Assembly (NCBI RefSeq): GCF_013113715.1
Contig: NZ_CP053344.1
Span: forward strand, 1,674,001 to 1,738,000
Length of the DNA stretch: 64,000 nucleotides
Source: Herbiconiux sp. SALV-R1
GTDB taxonomy: Bacteria > Actinomycetota > Actinomycetes > Actinomycetales > Microbacteriaceae
Direction: 5' to 3'
Positions 51,989-61,271 of the stretch are shown piece after piece. Position numbers and translations under genes: made by a program. Under the pieces are notes generated by a model. The model did not search any database. It was not told the DNA's origin and was given only the letters and a program-made list of their open reading frames with translations. The number at the start of each line of letters is the position of its first letter. Within the stretch, counting starts at the first letter, position 1.

Positions 51989-52004
51989 CGGATGCGCGCA
52001 TCCG
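51989..52004. repeat. 16-bp perfect palindrome at the 3' end of zapE
   Basis: CGGATGCG followed by CGCATCCG with no spacer, two bases beyond the zapE stop. It could be a protein-binding site; as an RNA hairpin it has no loop and no T-run, so I do not call it a terminator. Confidence 0.5.
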
Positions 52005-52006
52005 GT

Positions 52007-53053
52007 TCAGACGGTGGCGGAGGCGATGAGACGCGACACCGCGCGCAGGTACTTCTTGCGGTAGCCGCCGTTCAGCATGTCGCCCGCGAACACCTCGTCG
52101 AACGGGGTGCCCGAGGCGAGCACCTGGAGCTGGGCGTCGTAGACGCGGTCGACGAAGGCGACCAGGCGCAGCGCATCCGTCTGGTCGGTCAGCGGCGTGA
52201 CGTCGCGCACGGCGATGGCGTCGAGGCCCTCGATGATCTTGATGTAGCGCGACGGGTGGATGGTGCCGAGGTGGTGCACCAGCTCGCCGAAGTCGTCGAA
52301 GGTGATGCTCTGCCCCGCGGCCACGCGGCCCTCGACGGCCGTGAGCAGCGCGGCGTCGTCGGGGAAGACGGCGGCGTGACCCTCGATGTCGCGGCGGCGG
52401 TAGTCGACGCCGTCGATGCGGAGGATGTCGAAGCGGTCGGCGATGGCCTGGATCTCGCGCAGGAAGTCGCTCGCCGCGAAGCGCCCCTCGCCGAGCGCGT
52501 TCGGCGGCGTGTTCGAGGTGGCCGCGAGCCGCGTGCCCTGCGCGGCGAGCTCGCCGAGGAAGCGGGTCATGAGCATGGTGTCGCCCGGGTCGTCGAGCTC
52601 GAACTCGTCGATGGCGATGAAACGCGCGCCCGTGAAGAGTTTCACCGCACCCGCGTAACCGAGCGCCCCGATGAGCGCGGTGTACTCGATGAACGTGCCG
52701 AAGTACTTGGGGCCAGGAGCGGCGTGCCAGAGGGCGGCGAGTAGGTGGGTCTTGCCGACGCCGAAGCCGCCGTCGAGGTAGATGCCCGACTTGGCAGCAT
52801 CCGTCGTCTTGGGCTTCTTGCGCCCGAACAGGCCGCCGCCCTTGACGGCGGCGGGCTTCCAGCTGCCCGCGAACGCCCTGATGCGCTCGAGCGCCTCGGT
52901 CTGCGACGGGAAGTCGGGGTCGGGCCGGTAGTTCTCGAGCGACGCCTTGTCGAACTGCCGCGGCGGCACCAGGGTGGCGGCGAGCTCCGCCGCCGACATC
53001 GAGGGGGTGCGCTCGGTCAAGCGCGGGGCGACTGCCTGCCGCTCTTCGGTCAT
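52007..53053 (-). CDS. zapE: AFG1-family ATPase, cell-division protein ZapE-like
   Basis: P-loop ATPase related to ZapE/AFG1, linked in other bacteria to Z-ring stability and in mitochondria to protein quality control. The 348-residue protein has Walker A DGGFGVGKTHLLAALWH, Walker B FIAIDEFELDDPGDTML, the LAATSNTPPNALGEGRF sensor and an Arg-rich EIQAIADRFDILRIDG region. Length normal. An actinobacterial insert FGRKKPKTTDAAK (about residues 76-88) precedes Walker A. It is divergent from the rhodanese gene. Confidence 0.92.
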   Translation of the reverse strand: MTEERQAVAPRLTERTPSMSAAELAATLVPPRQFDKASLENYRPDPDFPSQTEALERIRAFAGSWKPAAVKGGGLFGRKKPKTTDAAKSGIYLDGGFGVGKTHLLAALWHAAPGPKYFGTFIEYTALIGALGYAGAVKLFTGARFIAIDEFELDDPGDTMLMTRFLGELAAQGTRLAATSNTPPNALGEGRFAASDFLREIQAIADRFDILRIDGVDYRRRDIEGHAAVFPDDAALLTAVEGRVAAGQSITFDDFGELVHHLGTIHPSRYIKIIEGLDAIAVRDVTPLTDQTDALRLVAFVDRVYDAQLQVLASGTPFDEVFAGDMLNGGYRKKYLRAVSRLIASATV

Positions 53054-53160
53054 CTGCTCGGGTCCTGTGTGTCGAAATGCGACCCGTGCCGTACTGCGGG
53101 CGAGCGGGAGGACATAGATTCAATAGGGGGTTGCACCTAACCCTAATCGGAGGTTGAGAG

Positions 53161-54063
53161 ATGACAGTCGAGTTCGATCGCTCGGAGAAGTTCGCCGGCT
53201 ACGCCCACCCCGAACGGCTGGTGTCGGGCGAGTGGCTGGAGGCGCACCTCGGCGAACCCGGTCTCGTGGTGGTGGAGTCGGATGAAGATGTGCTGCTGTA
53301 CGAGACCGGTCACATCCCCGGCGCGGTGAAGATCGACTGGCACACCGACCTCAACGACCCGGTGCTGCGCGACTACGTCGAGGGCCCCGCCTTCGCCGAG
53401 CTCGTCGGCGGCAAGGGCATCTCGCGCGACTCCACCGTCGTGATCTACGGCGACAAGAACAACTGGTGGGCCGCCTATGCGCTCTGGGTGTTCACCCTGT
53501 TCGGCCACGACGACGTGCGCCTGCTCGACGGCGGGCGCGACAAGTGGGTGGCGGAGGGCCGGCCGTTCACCACCGAGCGCAGCACTCCGGATGCTGTCGA
53601 CTACCCGGTCGTGGAGCGTCACGACGACGAGATCCGGGCGTTCAAGGACGACGTGCTGGCGCACCTCGGGCATCCCCTCATCGACGTGCGCTCCCCGGAG
53701 GAGTACAGCGGGGAGCGCACCACCGCGCCCGCCTACCCCGAGGAGGGGGCGCTCCGCGCCGGCCACATCCCGAGCGCGGCCAACGTGCCGTGGGCGAAGG
53801 CCGCAGCGGAGGACGGCACCTTCAAGCCCGCCGCCGAGCTCGACGCGATCTACCGGGAGGGCGCCGGCCTGGCCGAGGGCGAGCCGGTCATCGCCTACTG
53901 CCGCATCGGTGAGCGGTCGAGCCACACCTGGTTCGTGCTGAAGCACCTGCTCGGCTTCGAGAACGTGCGCAACTACGACGGGTCGTGGACGGAGTGGGGC
54001 AGCACGGTGCGGGTGCCGATCGTGAAGGGCTCGGAGCCCGGCGAGGTGCCTGCGCGCGGCTGA
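53161..54063 (+). CDS. Thiosulfate sulfurtransferase (two-domain rhodanese)
   Basis: Transfers sulfane sulfur from thiosulfate or a mercaptan donor. The 300-residue protein has two rhodanese domains: an inactive N-terminal one (about 20-140, with [17 protein letters not shown] and no Cys in the loop YGDKNNWWA) and a C-terminal one with active-loop Cys247 in [19 protein letters not shown] is the loop typical of actinobacterial CysA/SseC-like enzymes. A GGAGG site lies eight bases before the ATG. sufE follows after 41 bases and is likely co-transcribed. Confidence 0.94.
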   Translation: MTVEFDRSEKFAGYAHPERLVSGEWLEAHLGEPGLVVVESDEDVLLYETGHIPGAVKIDWHTDLNDPVLRDYVEGPAFAELVGGKGISRDSTVVIYGDKNNWWAAYALWVFTLFGHDDVRLLDGGRDKWVAEGRPFTTERSTPDAVDYPVVERHDDEIRAFKDDVLAHLGHPLIDVRSPEEYSGERTTAPAYPEEGALRAGHIPSAANVPWAKAAAEDGTFKPAAELDAIYREGAGLAEGEPVIAYCRIGERSSHTWFVLKHLLGFENVRNYDGSWTEWGSTVRVPIVKGSEPGEVPARG

Positions 54064-54104
54064 GCACCGACCCCGCGTCGGCGCGGTGCGGGATACTGGA
54101 GGGG

Positions 54105-54563
54105 ATGACCGATTCCCTCCTCCCCGACTCGCTCGCCGAGATCCGCGACGACTTCCTCGCCCTCGAGCAGCGCGAGCGGCTCGAGATGCTGCTCGAGTTC
54201 GCCAACGAGCTGCCCGAGCTGCCGGAACGCTACCGCGACCACCCCGACCTGCTCGAGCGGGTCGAGGAGTGCCAGTCCCCCGTCTTCATCTTCGTCGAGA
54301 CCGACGGCGGCAGCGCCGACCCCGTCGTGCGCCTGCACGCCACGGCACCGCGCGAGGCGCCGACCACGCGCGGCTTCGCGTCGATCCTGGTGCAGGGCAT
54401 CGACGGGCTCACCGCTTCGGAGGTGCTCGCCATCCCCGACGACTTCCCGAACACCATCGGGCTCACCGAGGCGGTCTCGCCCCTGCGCATCCGGGGCATG
54501 ACGGCGATGCTCGGCCGCACCAAGCGTCAGCTGCGGGAGCGGCTCACAGCCCCTGGAGTGTGA
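54105..54563 (+). CDS. sufE: SufE-like sulfur acceptor protein
   Basis: Accepts sulfur from a cysteine desulfurase on an active-site Cys and passes it on. The 152-residue protein has Cys56 in VEECQSPVFIFVE, the SufE active loop, and the conserved RGFASILVQGIDGL and LRIRGMTAMLGRTKRQL. A GGAGGGG site is directly before the ATG. SufS and the suf operon are not here; instead the partner gene is a rhodanese, a conserved actinobacterial pairing as I recall it. The last 20 bases overlap the 3' end of the convergent hydrolase gene. Confidence 0.92.
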   Translation: MTDSLLPDSLAEIRDDFLALEQRERLEMLLEFANELPELPERYRDHPDLLERVEECQSPVFIFVETDGGSADPVVRLHATAPREAPTTRGFASILVQGIDGLTASEVLAIPDDFPNTIGLTEAVSPLRIRGMTAMLGRTKRQLRERLTAPGV

Positions 54564-55749
54564 GCCAGTCGGAGATCGCGGTGTTCCAGCGCGCGCGATC
54601 GTAGTTCCAGAGCTTGGTGTGCCGGGCGATGGAGAACTGCACGAAGGTGACCAGGTCGGGCCGCGCCTCGGCGAGCTCGCGCGAACCCGTCGAGGGCACG
54701 TAGCCGTCGTCGTCGCTGTGCAGGATGAGCACGGGCACCGTCACCTCGTCGGCGCGCTCGACGAAGTCGAGGCGCTGCAGGTCGAGCGGCTTCTCCTGCC
54801 CGGTGACCGCCTTGCCCCAGGAGTGGCTGATGGTGGCGAAGGCGGCGTCGCCGATGAGCTCGGGCACGTGTCGCGCCCTGCCGTGGTACCGCAGGATGTC
54901 GAGCCAGTCGACCGCCGGCGAGTCGAGCACGATCGCCCGCACGCGGTCGCGGTGCACCGCGCGACCCATGGCCTGGAGGGCGATGGCGCCGCCCATCGAC
55001 CAGCCCATCAGCACCACCTCGGTGGCGCCGTGGTCGACCGCGTAGGTGAGGGCCGCATCCAGGTCTTCCCACTCGGTGTCGCCGAGGGCATAGCGGCCGT
55101 CGGCGGAGCGCGGGGCGTCGCCGTCGTTGCGGTAGGAGATGTGCAGGGAGTGGAAGCCGTGCTCGCGGAACACCGGGACGGCCCGGATGGTCTCGCCGCG
55201 GCGCACCCCACGGCCGTGCACCTGGATGACCCAGCGCGTGCTCCCCGCGTCGTCGCTCGGCACGTACCAGGCGGGGGCGGGACCGACGGAGGTGAACACC
55301 TCGACCTCCTCCACGGGAACGCCGAGCTCGCGCGGATGGATGAAGTACCACCCGCTGATGCGGCCGCGCCGGGCGGCGGTGAGATCGCCGTAGTCGATGG
55401 CGAGCACGGCCCGGCGCACCACGCCGTCGGAGACGGAGAGCACCTCGCCGAGCCGGGCGTGCCCGGTGTCGGAGCTGAAGCGGAGGCTGTAGCGGCCGGG
55501 GAGGATGGAGTCGGCGTTCACCGAGAGCTCGACCACGCCGAGGGAGCCCGCTCCCCCGTCGTCGCCCTCGCGGTAGCGGAGGATGCGCACGTCGTCGACC
55601 GGCAGCGACGGGGTGACGATCGCCCGCGACATCCGCGCCGTGGCCACGGCACCCGCTGCCGCGACGAGGGCCGCCGCCGTGCCTGCCGCCATCGCGACGA
55701 TGCTCCACACCGGCACCCGGGCCGGCCCCGTGTTCTCCGAACGCACCAC
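54544..55749 (-). CDS. Membrane-anchored alpha/beta hydrolase
   Basis: Probable esterase or lipase-like enzyme facing outward. The 401-residue protein has an N-terminal membrane helix (residues about 14-38, VWSIVAMAAGTAAALVAAAG), a beta-rich region of about 120 residues, and an alpha/beta hydrolase domain (about 165-400) with nucleophile Ser in LMGWSMGGAIALQ, an acid in ILHSDDDGYVPS and His in ARHTKLWN. I place the start at the GTG at 55749 following AAAGG; two adjacent GTG codons make it uncertain by a few residues. Substrate unknown. Confidence 0.85.
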   Translation of the reverse strand: MVRSENTGPARVPVWSIVAMAAGTAAALVAAAGAVATARMSRAIVTPSLPVDDVRILRYREGDDGGAGSLGVVELSVNADSILPGRYSLRFSSDTGHARLGEVLSVSDGVVRRAVLAIDYGDLTAARRGRISGWYFIHPRELGVPVEEVEVFTSVGPAPAWYVPSDDAGSTRWVIQVHGRGVRRGETIRAVPVFREHGFHSLHISYRNDGDAPRSADGRYALGDTEWEDLDAALTYAVDHGATEVVLMGWSMGGAIALQAMGRAVHRDRVRAIVLDSPAVDWLDILRYHGRARHVPELIGDAAFATISHSWGKAVTGQEKPLDLQRLDFVERADEVTVPVLILHSDDDGYVPSTGSRELAEARPDLVTFVQFSIARHTKLWNYDRARWNTAISDWLTLQGL

Positions 55750-55807
55750 GACCGCCTTTCGCACCTCGCATCCGGCGTGCCTTCGCCGCCGACAGCTCAA
55801 AGAACTC

Positions 55808-55813
55808 TAGTCT
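55808..55813 (+). promoter_or_regulatory. -10 element of a leaderless DUF3000 transcript
   Basis: TAGTCT lies six bases before the GTG at 55820, so transcription would start at or next to the start codon. No ribosome site is present between them, which supports a leaderless message. Confidence 0.5.
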
Positions 55814-55819
55814 GCAGAC

Positions 55820-56416
55820 GTGGCCGAAACTCCCTTCACTCCGGACATTCCGGCGGCATTCGGCGCGGCGCTCGACTCGCTGCGCCGTGCCGACACGCGG
55901 GCGGAGCTCGTCGTCCACGAGATCCCCGCGCCCGCCAACCTCGCCCCGAACGCGGTGGCGCTCGCCGCCGATGTCACGCCCCAACGCCATGGGGCCGACT
56001 CCGAGCTCGGCACCGGCAGGTTCATCCTGCTGCACGACGAGTCGCGGCCGGAGGCCTGGGGCGGGGAGTTCCGGGTGGTCTGCTTCGCGCAGGCGCCGCT
56101 CGAGACCGAGATCGGCCTCGACCCGTTCCTGGCCGATGTGGCCTGGTCGTGGCTGGTCGACGCGCTCGACGCCCGCGGGGCGAACTACATCTCCGCCTCC
56201 GGCACCGCGACGAAGATCATCTCCACCGGTTTCGGCGAGCTGTCGAGCCAGGGCGACGGGGCGCAGATCGAGCTGCGCGCATCCTGGACCCCCACCGACC
56301 ACAACCTCCAGGCCCATGTCGAGGGCTGGAGCGAACTTCTCTGCATGCTGGCCGGTCTGCCTCCCGTCGTCGATGGCGTGACGATGCTGCAGGCCAGGCG
56401 AGCCCGACGTGAGTGA
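55820..56416 (+). CDS. DUF3000 family protein
   Basis: Actinobacteria-specific protein of unknown function. The 198-residue protein has the family pattern FILLHDESRPEAWGGEFRVV, DPFLADVAWSWLVDALD and WTPTDHNLQAHVEGWSELLC. The GTG start lacks a ribosome site and sits right after a -10-like TAGTCT, suggesting a leaderless mRNA. Its stop overlaps the following RNase D gene by eight bases. The DUF3000-RNaseD/HRDC-dxs neighbourhood is conserved in mycobacteria, and dxs is indeed at the end of this window. Confidence 0.93.
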   Translation: MAETPFTPDIPAAFGAALDSLRRADTRAELVVHEIPAPANLAPNAVALAADVTPQRHGADSELGTGRFILLHDESRPEAWGGEFRVVCFAQAPLETEIGLDPFLADVAWSWLVDALDARGANYISASGTATKIISTGFGELSSQGDGAQIELRASWTPTDHNLQAHVEGWSELLCMLAGLPPVVDGVTMLQARRARRE

Positions 56417-57638
56417 CGTGAGCAAAGAACCCCAGAACGAGACCCCGGCCCGCACCGTCATCGCGACGGTCGACGACTTCCACGACGCCGTCGAGGCGAT
56501 CGCGCTCGGCGAGGGCCCGGTGGCCGTCGACGCCGAACGGGCGAGCGGCTTCCGCTACTCGCAGCGCGCCTACCTCATCCAGGTGTTCCGCCGCGGGGCG
56601 GGCAGCTTCCTGTTCGACCCGCCGGCGATCGAGGAGTTCGCTCCCCTGCAGTCGGTGATCGGCGACGTGGAGTGGGTGCTGCACGCGGCGAGCCAAGACC
56701 TGGCGTGCCTGCGCGAGGTCGGCCTCGACCCCACCACCGTCTTCGACACCGAACTCGCGGCACGACTGCTCGGGCTCCCCCGCGTCGGCCTCGGCGCCGT
56801 GGTGGAGGAGCTGCTCGGCATCCACCTCGCCAAGGAGCACTCGGCGGCCGACTGGTCGACCAGGCCGCTGCCCGCCTCCTGGCTCGAGTACGCCGCGCTC
56901 GACGTCGAGCTGCTGGTCGACCTGCGCGACGCCATGGCCGAGCTGCTGAGGCAGCAGGGCAAGGAGCAGGTCGCCGCCGAGGAGTTCGCCGCCGTCGTCG
57001 CCAAGGAGGAGAAGCAGCCGCTGGCCGAGCCCTGGCGCCGGCTCTCGGGCATCACCTCGCTCCGCCCCGACCGTCACCTCGCTGCGGCCCGCGAGCTGTG
57101 GCTCGCCCGCGACGACCTCGCCCGCTCGACCGACACGGCTCCGGGGCGGCTCGTGCCCGACGCCTCCCTCCTCGTCGCCGCCAAGGCGCTGCCCACGTCG
57201 CGACGGGAGCTGGCGTCGCTCAAGGCGTTCTCCGGGCGGGCGAGCCGCACCGAGATCGACCGCTGGTGGGCGGCCATCGAGCGGGCTCGAACGACCGACG
57301 ACATCCCCACCCAGAAGCGCGCCACCGATACGCTGCCGCCGCCGCGCAGCTGGAGCGACCGCAACCCCGAGGCGGATGCGCGGCTGAAGACCGCGCGCGC
57401 AGCGCTCACCGCGGTGAGCGAGGAGCACAGCATCCCGCTCGAGAACCTGCTCACCCCCGATTTCCTGCGCCGCGTCGCGTGGAACCCGCCCTCCCCGCTC
57501 ACGCTCGAGACGGTGTCGGATGCGCTGGCCGAGCTGGGTGCGCGCCCCTGGCAGATAGGGCTGACCGCACAACCGATCCTCGACTCCTTTGTCGAGCCCC
57601 ACCAACCCGACGAGACAGCGCCCGAGGCCGCATCGTAG
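56409..57638 (+). CDS. RNase D-like 3'-5' exonuclease with HRDC domains
   Basis: Probable RNA exonuclease. The 409-residue protein has the DEDDy set: VAVDAERASGFRYSQ (Asp, Glu), HAASQDLACL (Asp) and YAALDVELLVDLRD (Tyr, Asp), all within residues 35-180. The C-terminal half has one clear HRDC domain (about 215-290) and a second helical region. The GTG start lies inside the DUF3000 gene (eight-base overlap). Role in RNA turnover or tRNA maturation is inferred from the family. Confidence 0.92.
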   Translation: MSDVSKEPQNETPARTVIATVDDFHDAVEAIALGEGPVAVDAERASGFRYSQRAYLIQVFRRGAGSFLFDPPAIEEFAPLQSVIGDVEWVLHAASQDLACLREVGLDPTTVFDTELAARLLGLPRVGLGAVVEELLGIHLAKEHSAADWSTRPLPASWLEYAALDVELLVDLRDAMAELLRQQGKEQVAAEEFAAVVAKEEKQPLAEPWRRLSGITSLRPDRHLAAARELWLARDDLARSTDTAPGRLVPDASLLVAAKALPTSRRELASLKAFSGRASRTEIDRWWAAIERARTTDDIPTQKRATDTLPPPRSWSDRNPEADARLKTARAALTAVSEEHSIPLENLLTPDFLRRVAWNPPSPLTLETVSDALAELGARPWQIGLTAQPILDSFVEPHQPDETAPEAAS

Positions 57639-57676
57639 AAAGCGGCAATCGATTCAGGGGCGTCGGAGCCCGGTTC

Positions 57677-57682
57677 TAGGAT
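57677..57682 (+). promoter_or_regulatory. Possible -10 element of fadAB
   Basis: TAGGAT, 27 bases before the fadA GTG, with a TTCAGG hexamer 18 bases upstream as a weak -35. Confidence 0.4.
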
Positions 57683-57709
57683 CGAACCCGACCAAACCCA
57701 GGAGGCATA

Positions 57710-58939
57710 GTGGCCGAAAGATCTGAAGTCGTCTTCGTCGATGGAATGCGCACCCCGTTCGGGCGCGCCGGTGAGAAGGGCATGTACTGGCAGACCAGGG
57801 CCGACGACCTGGTCGTCAAGGCCATCGGGGGCGTTCTCGAACGCAACCCCGGGCTGCCCAAGGAGCTCATCGACGACGTGGCGATCGCCGCGACCACCCA
57901 GACGGGCGACCAGGGTCTCACGCTCGGTCGCACCGCGGCGCTTTTGGCGGGCCTTCCCCTCTCGGTTCCCGGCTACGCCGTCGACCGCATGTGCGCGGGT
58001 GCCATGACGAGCGTCACCACGGTCGCCGGCGCCATCGGCTTCGGCGCCTACGACCTCGCGATCGCGGGCGGTGTCGAGCACATGGGTCACCACCCGATGG
58101 GCTCCGGCGTCGACCCGAACCCGCGCTTCCTCGCCGAGAAGCTCGTGAACCCCGAGGCGCTCAACATGGGCAACACGGCCGAGCGCATCCACGACCGCTT
58201 CCCGCAGCTCACCAAGGAGCGCTCCGACCGCTACGCTCTGCGCAGCCAGCAGAAGGTCGCGGCGGCGTACGAGGCGGGCAAGATCCAGCCCGACCTCGTG
58301 TCGGTCGCCATCCGCACCAGTGAAGGATGGGGGCTCGCCACGCGCGACGAGGCGCCGCGCCCCGACACCACCCTCGAGGGTCTGGCGGGCCTGCGCACGC
58401 CGTTCCGGCCGCACGGCCGCGTCACCGCGGGCAACTCCTCGGGCCTCAACGACGGCGCCACCGCCTCGCTCATCGCGAGCGAGTCGACGGCGCGCGAGCT
58501 CGGGCTGCCGGTGAAGATGCGCCTGGTCTCCTTCGCCTTCGCGGGCGTCGAGCCCGAGATCATGGGCATCGGCCCGGTGCCCTCCACCGAGAAGGCGCTG
58601 CGCAAGGCCGGTCTCTCCATCGACGACATCGGGCTGTTCGAGCTCAACGAGGCCTTCGCGGTGCAGGTGCTGTCGTTCCTCGATCACTTCGGCATCGACG
58701 ACGACGACCCCCGGGTGAACGAGTACGGCGGCGCGATCGCCATCGGCCACCCCCTGGCCTCGTCGGGTGTGCGGCTGATGATCCAGCTCGCACGGCAGTT
58801 CGAGGAGCACCCCGAGGTGCGCTACGGCGTCACCGCGATGTGCGTCGGGCTCGGGCAGGGCGGCACCGTCATCTGGGAGAACCCGCACTTCGACGCCAAG
58901 TCGAAGGCTGCCAAGGCGAGCAGGAAGGCCGCACGATGA
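57710..58939 (+). CDS. fadA: Acetyl-CoA acyltransferase (thiolase)
   Basis: Thiolytic cleavage of 3-ketoacyl-CoA, the last step of beta-oxidation. The 409-residue protein has the acyl-accepting Cys in YAVDRMCAGAMTSV, the His in AIGHPLASSG and the second Cys in MCVGLGQGGTVIWE. The GTG start follows AGGAGG. Its stop overlaps the fadB start by four bases (ATGA), so the two subunits of the trifunctional complex are coupled. Confidence 0.96.
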   Translation: MAERSEVVFVDGMRTPFGRAGEKGMYWQTRADDLVVKAIGGVLERNPGLPKELIDDVAIAATTQTGDQGLTLGRTAALLAGLPLSVPGYAVDRMCAGAMTSVTTVAGAIGFGAYDLAIAGGVEHMGHHPMGSGVDPNPRFLAEKLVNPEALNMGNTAERIHDRFPQLTKERSDRYALRSQQKVAAAYEAGKIQPDLVSVAIRTSEGWGLATRDEAPRPDTTLEGLAGLRTPFRPHGRVTAGNSSGLNDGATASLIASESTARELGLPVKMRLVSFAFAGVEPEIMGIGPVPSTEKALRKAGLSIDDIGLFELNEAFAVQVLSFLDHFGIDDDDPRVNEYGGAIAIGHPLASSGVRLMIQLARQFEEHPEVRYGVTAMCVGLGQGGTVIWENPHFDAKSKAAKASRKAAR

Positions 58940-61080
58940 CCGACTACTCCACCATCGACTTCTCCGAGCTCGAGGCCTTCTCGGCCGACGAGGTCGTCAC
59001 GCACTCCTACGTGCGCGACATCCCGCTGCCGAGCGGCAAGACGCTTGCGCTGATCACGCTCGACAACGGGCGCGACCACACCCGGCCCAGCACGCTCGGG
59101 CCGGTGGGGCTGCTCGAGTACCTGCACACGCTGCAGGCGCTCAAGGTGCGCGCCTCGGCGGGTGAGATCCAGGCGGTGGCCGTCACGGGCAAGCCGTACA
59201 TCCTCGCCGCGGGCGCCGACCTCAGCAAGGTGGGCGAGGTGCCGAGCAAGGATGCGGCGCGCAAGCTCGCCCAGCTGGGTCACTACGCCTTCGCGTCGAT
59301 GAAAGACGTGGGTGTTCCCTCGTTCGCGTTCATCAACGGGCTCGCGCTCGGCGGGGGCGTCGAGGTGGCGCTCGCCGCCGACTACCGCACCGTCGACTCC
59401 TCCATCCCGGCGCTGGCACTGCCCGAGGTGTTCCTCGGCATCATCCCCGGCTGGGGTGGCGCGTACCTGTTGCCGAACCTCATCGGCATCGAGAACGCCC
59501 TCAAGGTCGTCGTCGAGAACCCGCTGAAGAACAACCGCACCCTGAAGAGTCAGGAGGTCTTCGACCTCGGCATCGCCGACGCCATCTTCTCGCCGCGCAA
59601 CTACCTCGAGGAGTCGCTCGCCTGGGCCGACGGCGTGCTCACCGGCCGCATCAAGGTGAAGCGCCCCAACGAGCCGGGCAAGATGGAGCGCCTGGTGAAG
59701 TGGGACGTCGCCATCGGCATCGCCCGCAAGATGCTCGAGTCGCGCATCGGCACCGTGGCGAAGTCGCCCTACGCGGCGCTCGAGCTGCTCAAGGCCGCCA
59801 AGTCGGGAACCCCCGAGGAGGGATTCGCGCGCGAAGACGAGGCACTCGCCGAACTCATCTCGGGTGACCAGTTCCAGGCCAGCATCTACGCGTTCAACCT
59901 CGTGCAGAAGCGCGCCAAGAAGCCAGCGGGAGCCCCCGACAAGGCGCTGGCGAAGCCCGTCACCAAGGTGGGCATCATCGGAGCCGGTCTCATGGCCTCG
60001 CAGTTCGCCCTGCTGTTCGTGCGCCGCCTGCAGGTCCCGGTGGTCATCACCGACCTCGACCAGTCGCGCGTCGACAAGGGGCTCGAGTACATCCGCGGTG
60101 AGATCGCCACCCTGCTGTCGAAGGGCCGCATCTCGCCCGACGACTCGAACCGCCTGAACGCCCTGGTCACCGGCACCACCGACAAGTCGCAGTTCGACGA
60201 CGCCGACTGGGTGATCGAGGCCGTGTTCGAAGAGCTCGGCGTGAAGCAAGACGTGTTCGCCGAGATCGAGCAGCACATCTCCGAGACCGCGGTGCTCGCC
60301 ACCAACACCTCGTCGCTCTCGGTGGAGCAGATCGGGGCGAAGCTCAAGCACCCCGAGCGGCTCGTCGGCTTCCACTTCTTCAACCCGGTGGCGGTGATGC
60401 CGCTCATCGAGGTGGTGAACACGCCGTCGACCGACGAGGCGACCCTGTCGACGGCGATGGTCACGGCGGCGAAGCTCAAGAAGAACGCCGTCATCACCCG
60501 TGACACCCCAGGGTTCGTGGTGAACCGCATCCTGGCCAAGGTGCTCGGCGAGGCGATGCACGCCGTCGACACCGGCACCCCGTTCGAGGTGATGAACCGC
60601 GCGCTCGACCCGTTCGGCCTGCCGATGACCCCCTTCGAGCTGCTCGAGCTCGTCGGGCTCAAGGTGGGTGCGCACGTGCTCGACACACACCACGCCGCGT
60701 TCCCCGATCGCTTCTTCGAGAGCGCGAACCTGCACAAGCTCGCCGAGCACGGCAAGATCTTCGACCGCGACGACAAGGGCAAGATCAAGGGCTTCGACAA
60801 GAAGGCAGTCGCCATCGTCGCTCCACCGAAGGGCAAGGCGAAGCCGATGACCGAGGAGGAGATCCTCCGCCGGGTCGAAGACGGGCTGGCCGACGAGGTG
60901 CACCGCATGCTCGAAGACGACGTCGTGCACGCCGCCGAAGACATCGACCTCTGCCTCATCCTGGGCGCCGGCTACCCCTTCCAGATGGGCGGCCTCACCC
61001 CCTACCTCGACCGGGTCGGCGCCTCCGAGCGCGCCTTCGGCGACACCTTCCACCACCCCGTCATCCGCGGCGTCGCCTAA
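58936..61080 (+). CDS. fadB: Fatty acid oxidation complex alpha subunit (enoyl-CoA hydratase / 3-hydroxyacyl-CoA dehydrogenase)
   Basis: Performs the hydration and second oxidation of beta-oxidation. The 714-residue protein has an N-terminal crotonase domain (about 20-240) with oxyanion-hole ILAAGADLSK and ALGGGVEVALAADYR plus the second Glu in LPEVFLGIIPGWGG, then an NAD-binding domain from residue about 345 (VGIIGAGLMASQFALLF, GxGxxA form) with catalytic His in GFHFFNPVAVMPLIEV, and a C-terminal dimerisation domain. Both active sites look complete. It is followed by a palindromic repeat. Confidence 0.96.
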   Translation: MTDYSTIDFSELEAFSADEVVTHSYVRDIPLPSGKTLALITLDNGRDHTRPSTLGPVGLLEYLHTLQALKVRASAGEIQAVAVTGKPYILAAGADLSKVGEVPSKDAARKLAQLGHYAFASMKDVGVPSFAFINGLALGGGVEVALAADYRTVDSSIPALALPEVFLGIIPGWGGAYLLPNLIGIENALKVVVENPLKNNRTLKSQEVFDLGIADAIFSPRNYLEESLAWADGVLTGRIKVKRPNEPGKMERLVKWDVAIGIARKMLESRIGTVAKSPYAALELLKAAKSGTPEEGFAREDEALAELISGDQFQASIYAFNLVQKRAKKPAGAPDKALAKPVTKVGIIGAGLMASQFALLFVRRLQVPVVITDLDQSRVDKGLEYIRGEIATLLSKGRISPDDSNRLNALVTGTTDKSQFDDADWVIEAVFEELGVKQDVFAEIEQHISETAVLATNTSSLSVEQIGAKLKHPERLVGFHFFNPVAVMPLIEVVNTPSTDEATLSTAMVTAAKLKKNAVITRDTPGFVVNRILAKVLGEAMHAVDTGTPFEVMNRALDPFGLPMTPFELLELVGLKVGAHVLDTHHAAFPDRFFESANLHKLAEHGKIFDRDDKGKIKGFDKKAVAIVAPPKGKAKPMTEEEILRRVEDGLADEVHRMLEDDVVHAAEDIDLCLILGAGYPFQMGGLTPYLDRVGASERAFGDTFHHPVIRGVA

Positions 61081-61102
61081 CCCGCCCGCCCGCTCGCGGG
61101 TT

Positions 61103-61175
61103 CGAAACCGCAAACGTCGCGCCCTCCGCCGCCCCCTGGGGCTCGGGCGGCGCCACGTTTGCGTTTCTGAACCGG
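61103..61175. repeat. 73-bp palindromic repeat, copy 1
   Basis: Differs from 62641-62713 at a single base. It contains a stem of about 19 pairs (GAAACCGCAAACG arm against CGTTTGCGTTTC) with a smaller GC hairpin at its tip, 22 bases after the fadB stop. Similarity extends about 12 bases further on each side. Confidence 0.85.
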
Positions 61176-61271
61176 CCCGGGTCGGCGCGGGCGTGAGTAT
61201 CGATTACCCATATCACCCGTGTGCCCGTGCATCTGAAGATCGAGAGAAACTCGATCCGAAAGAGGCTCCTG

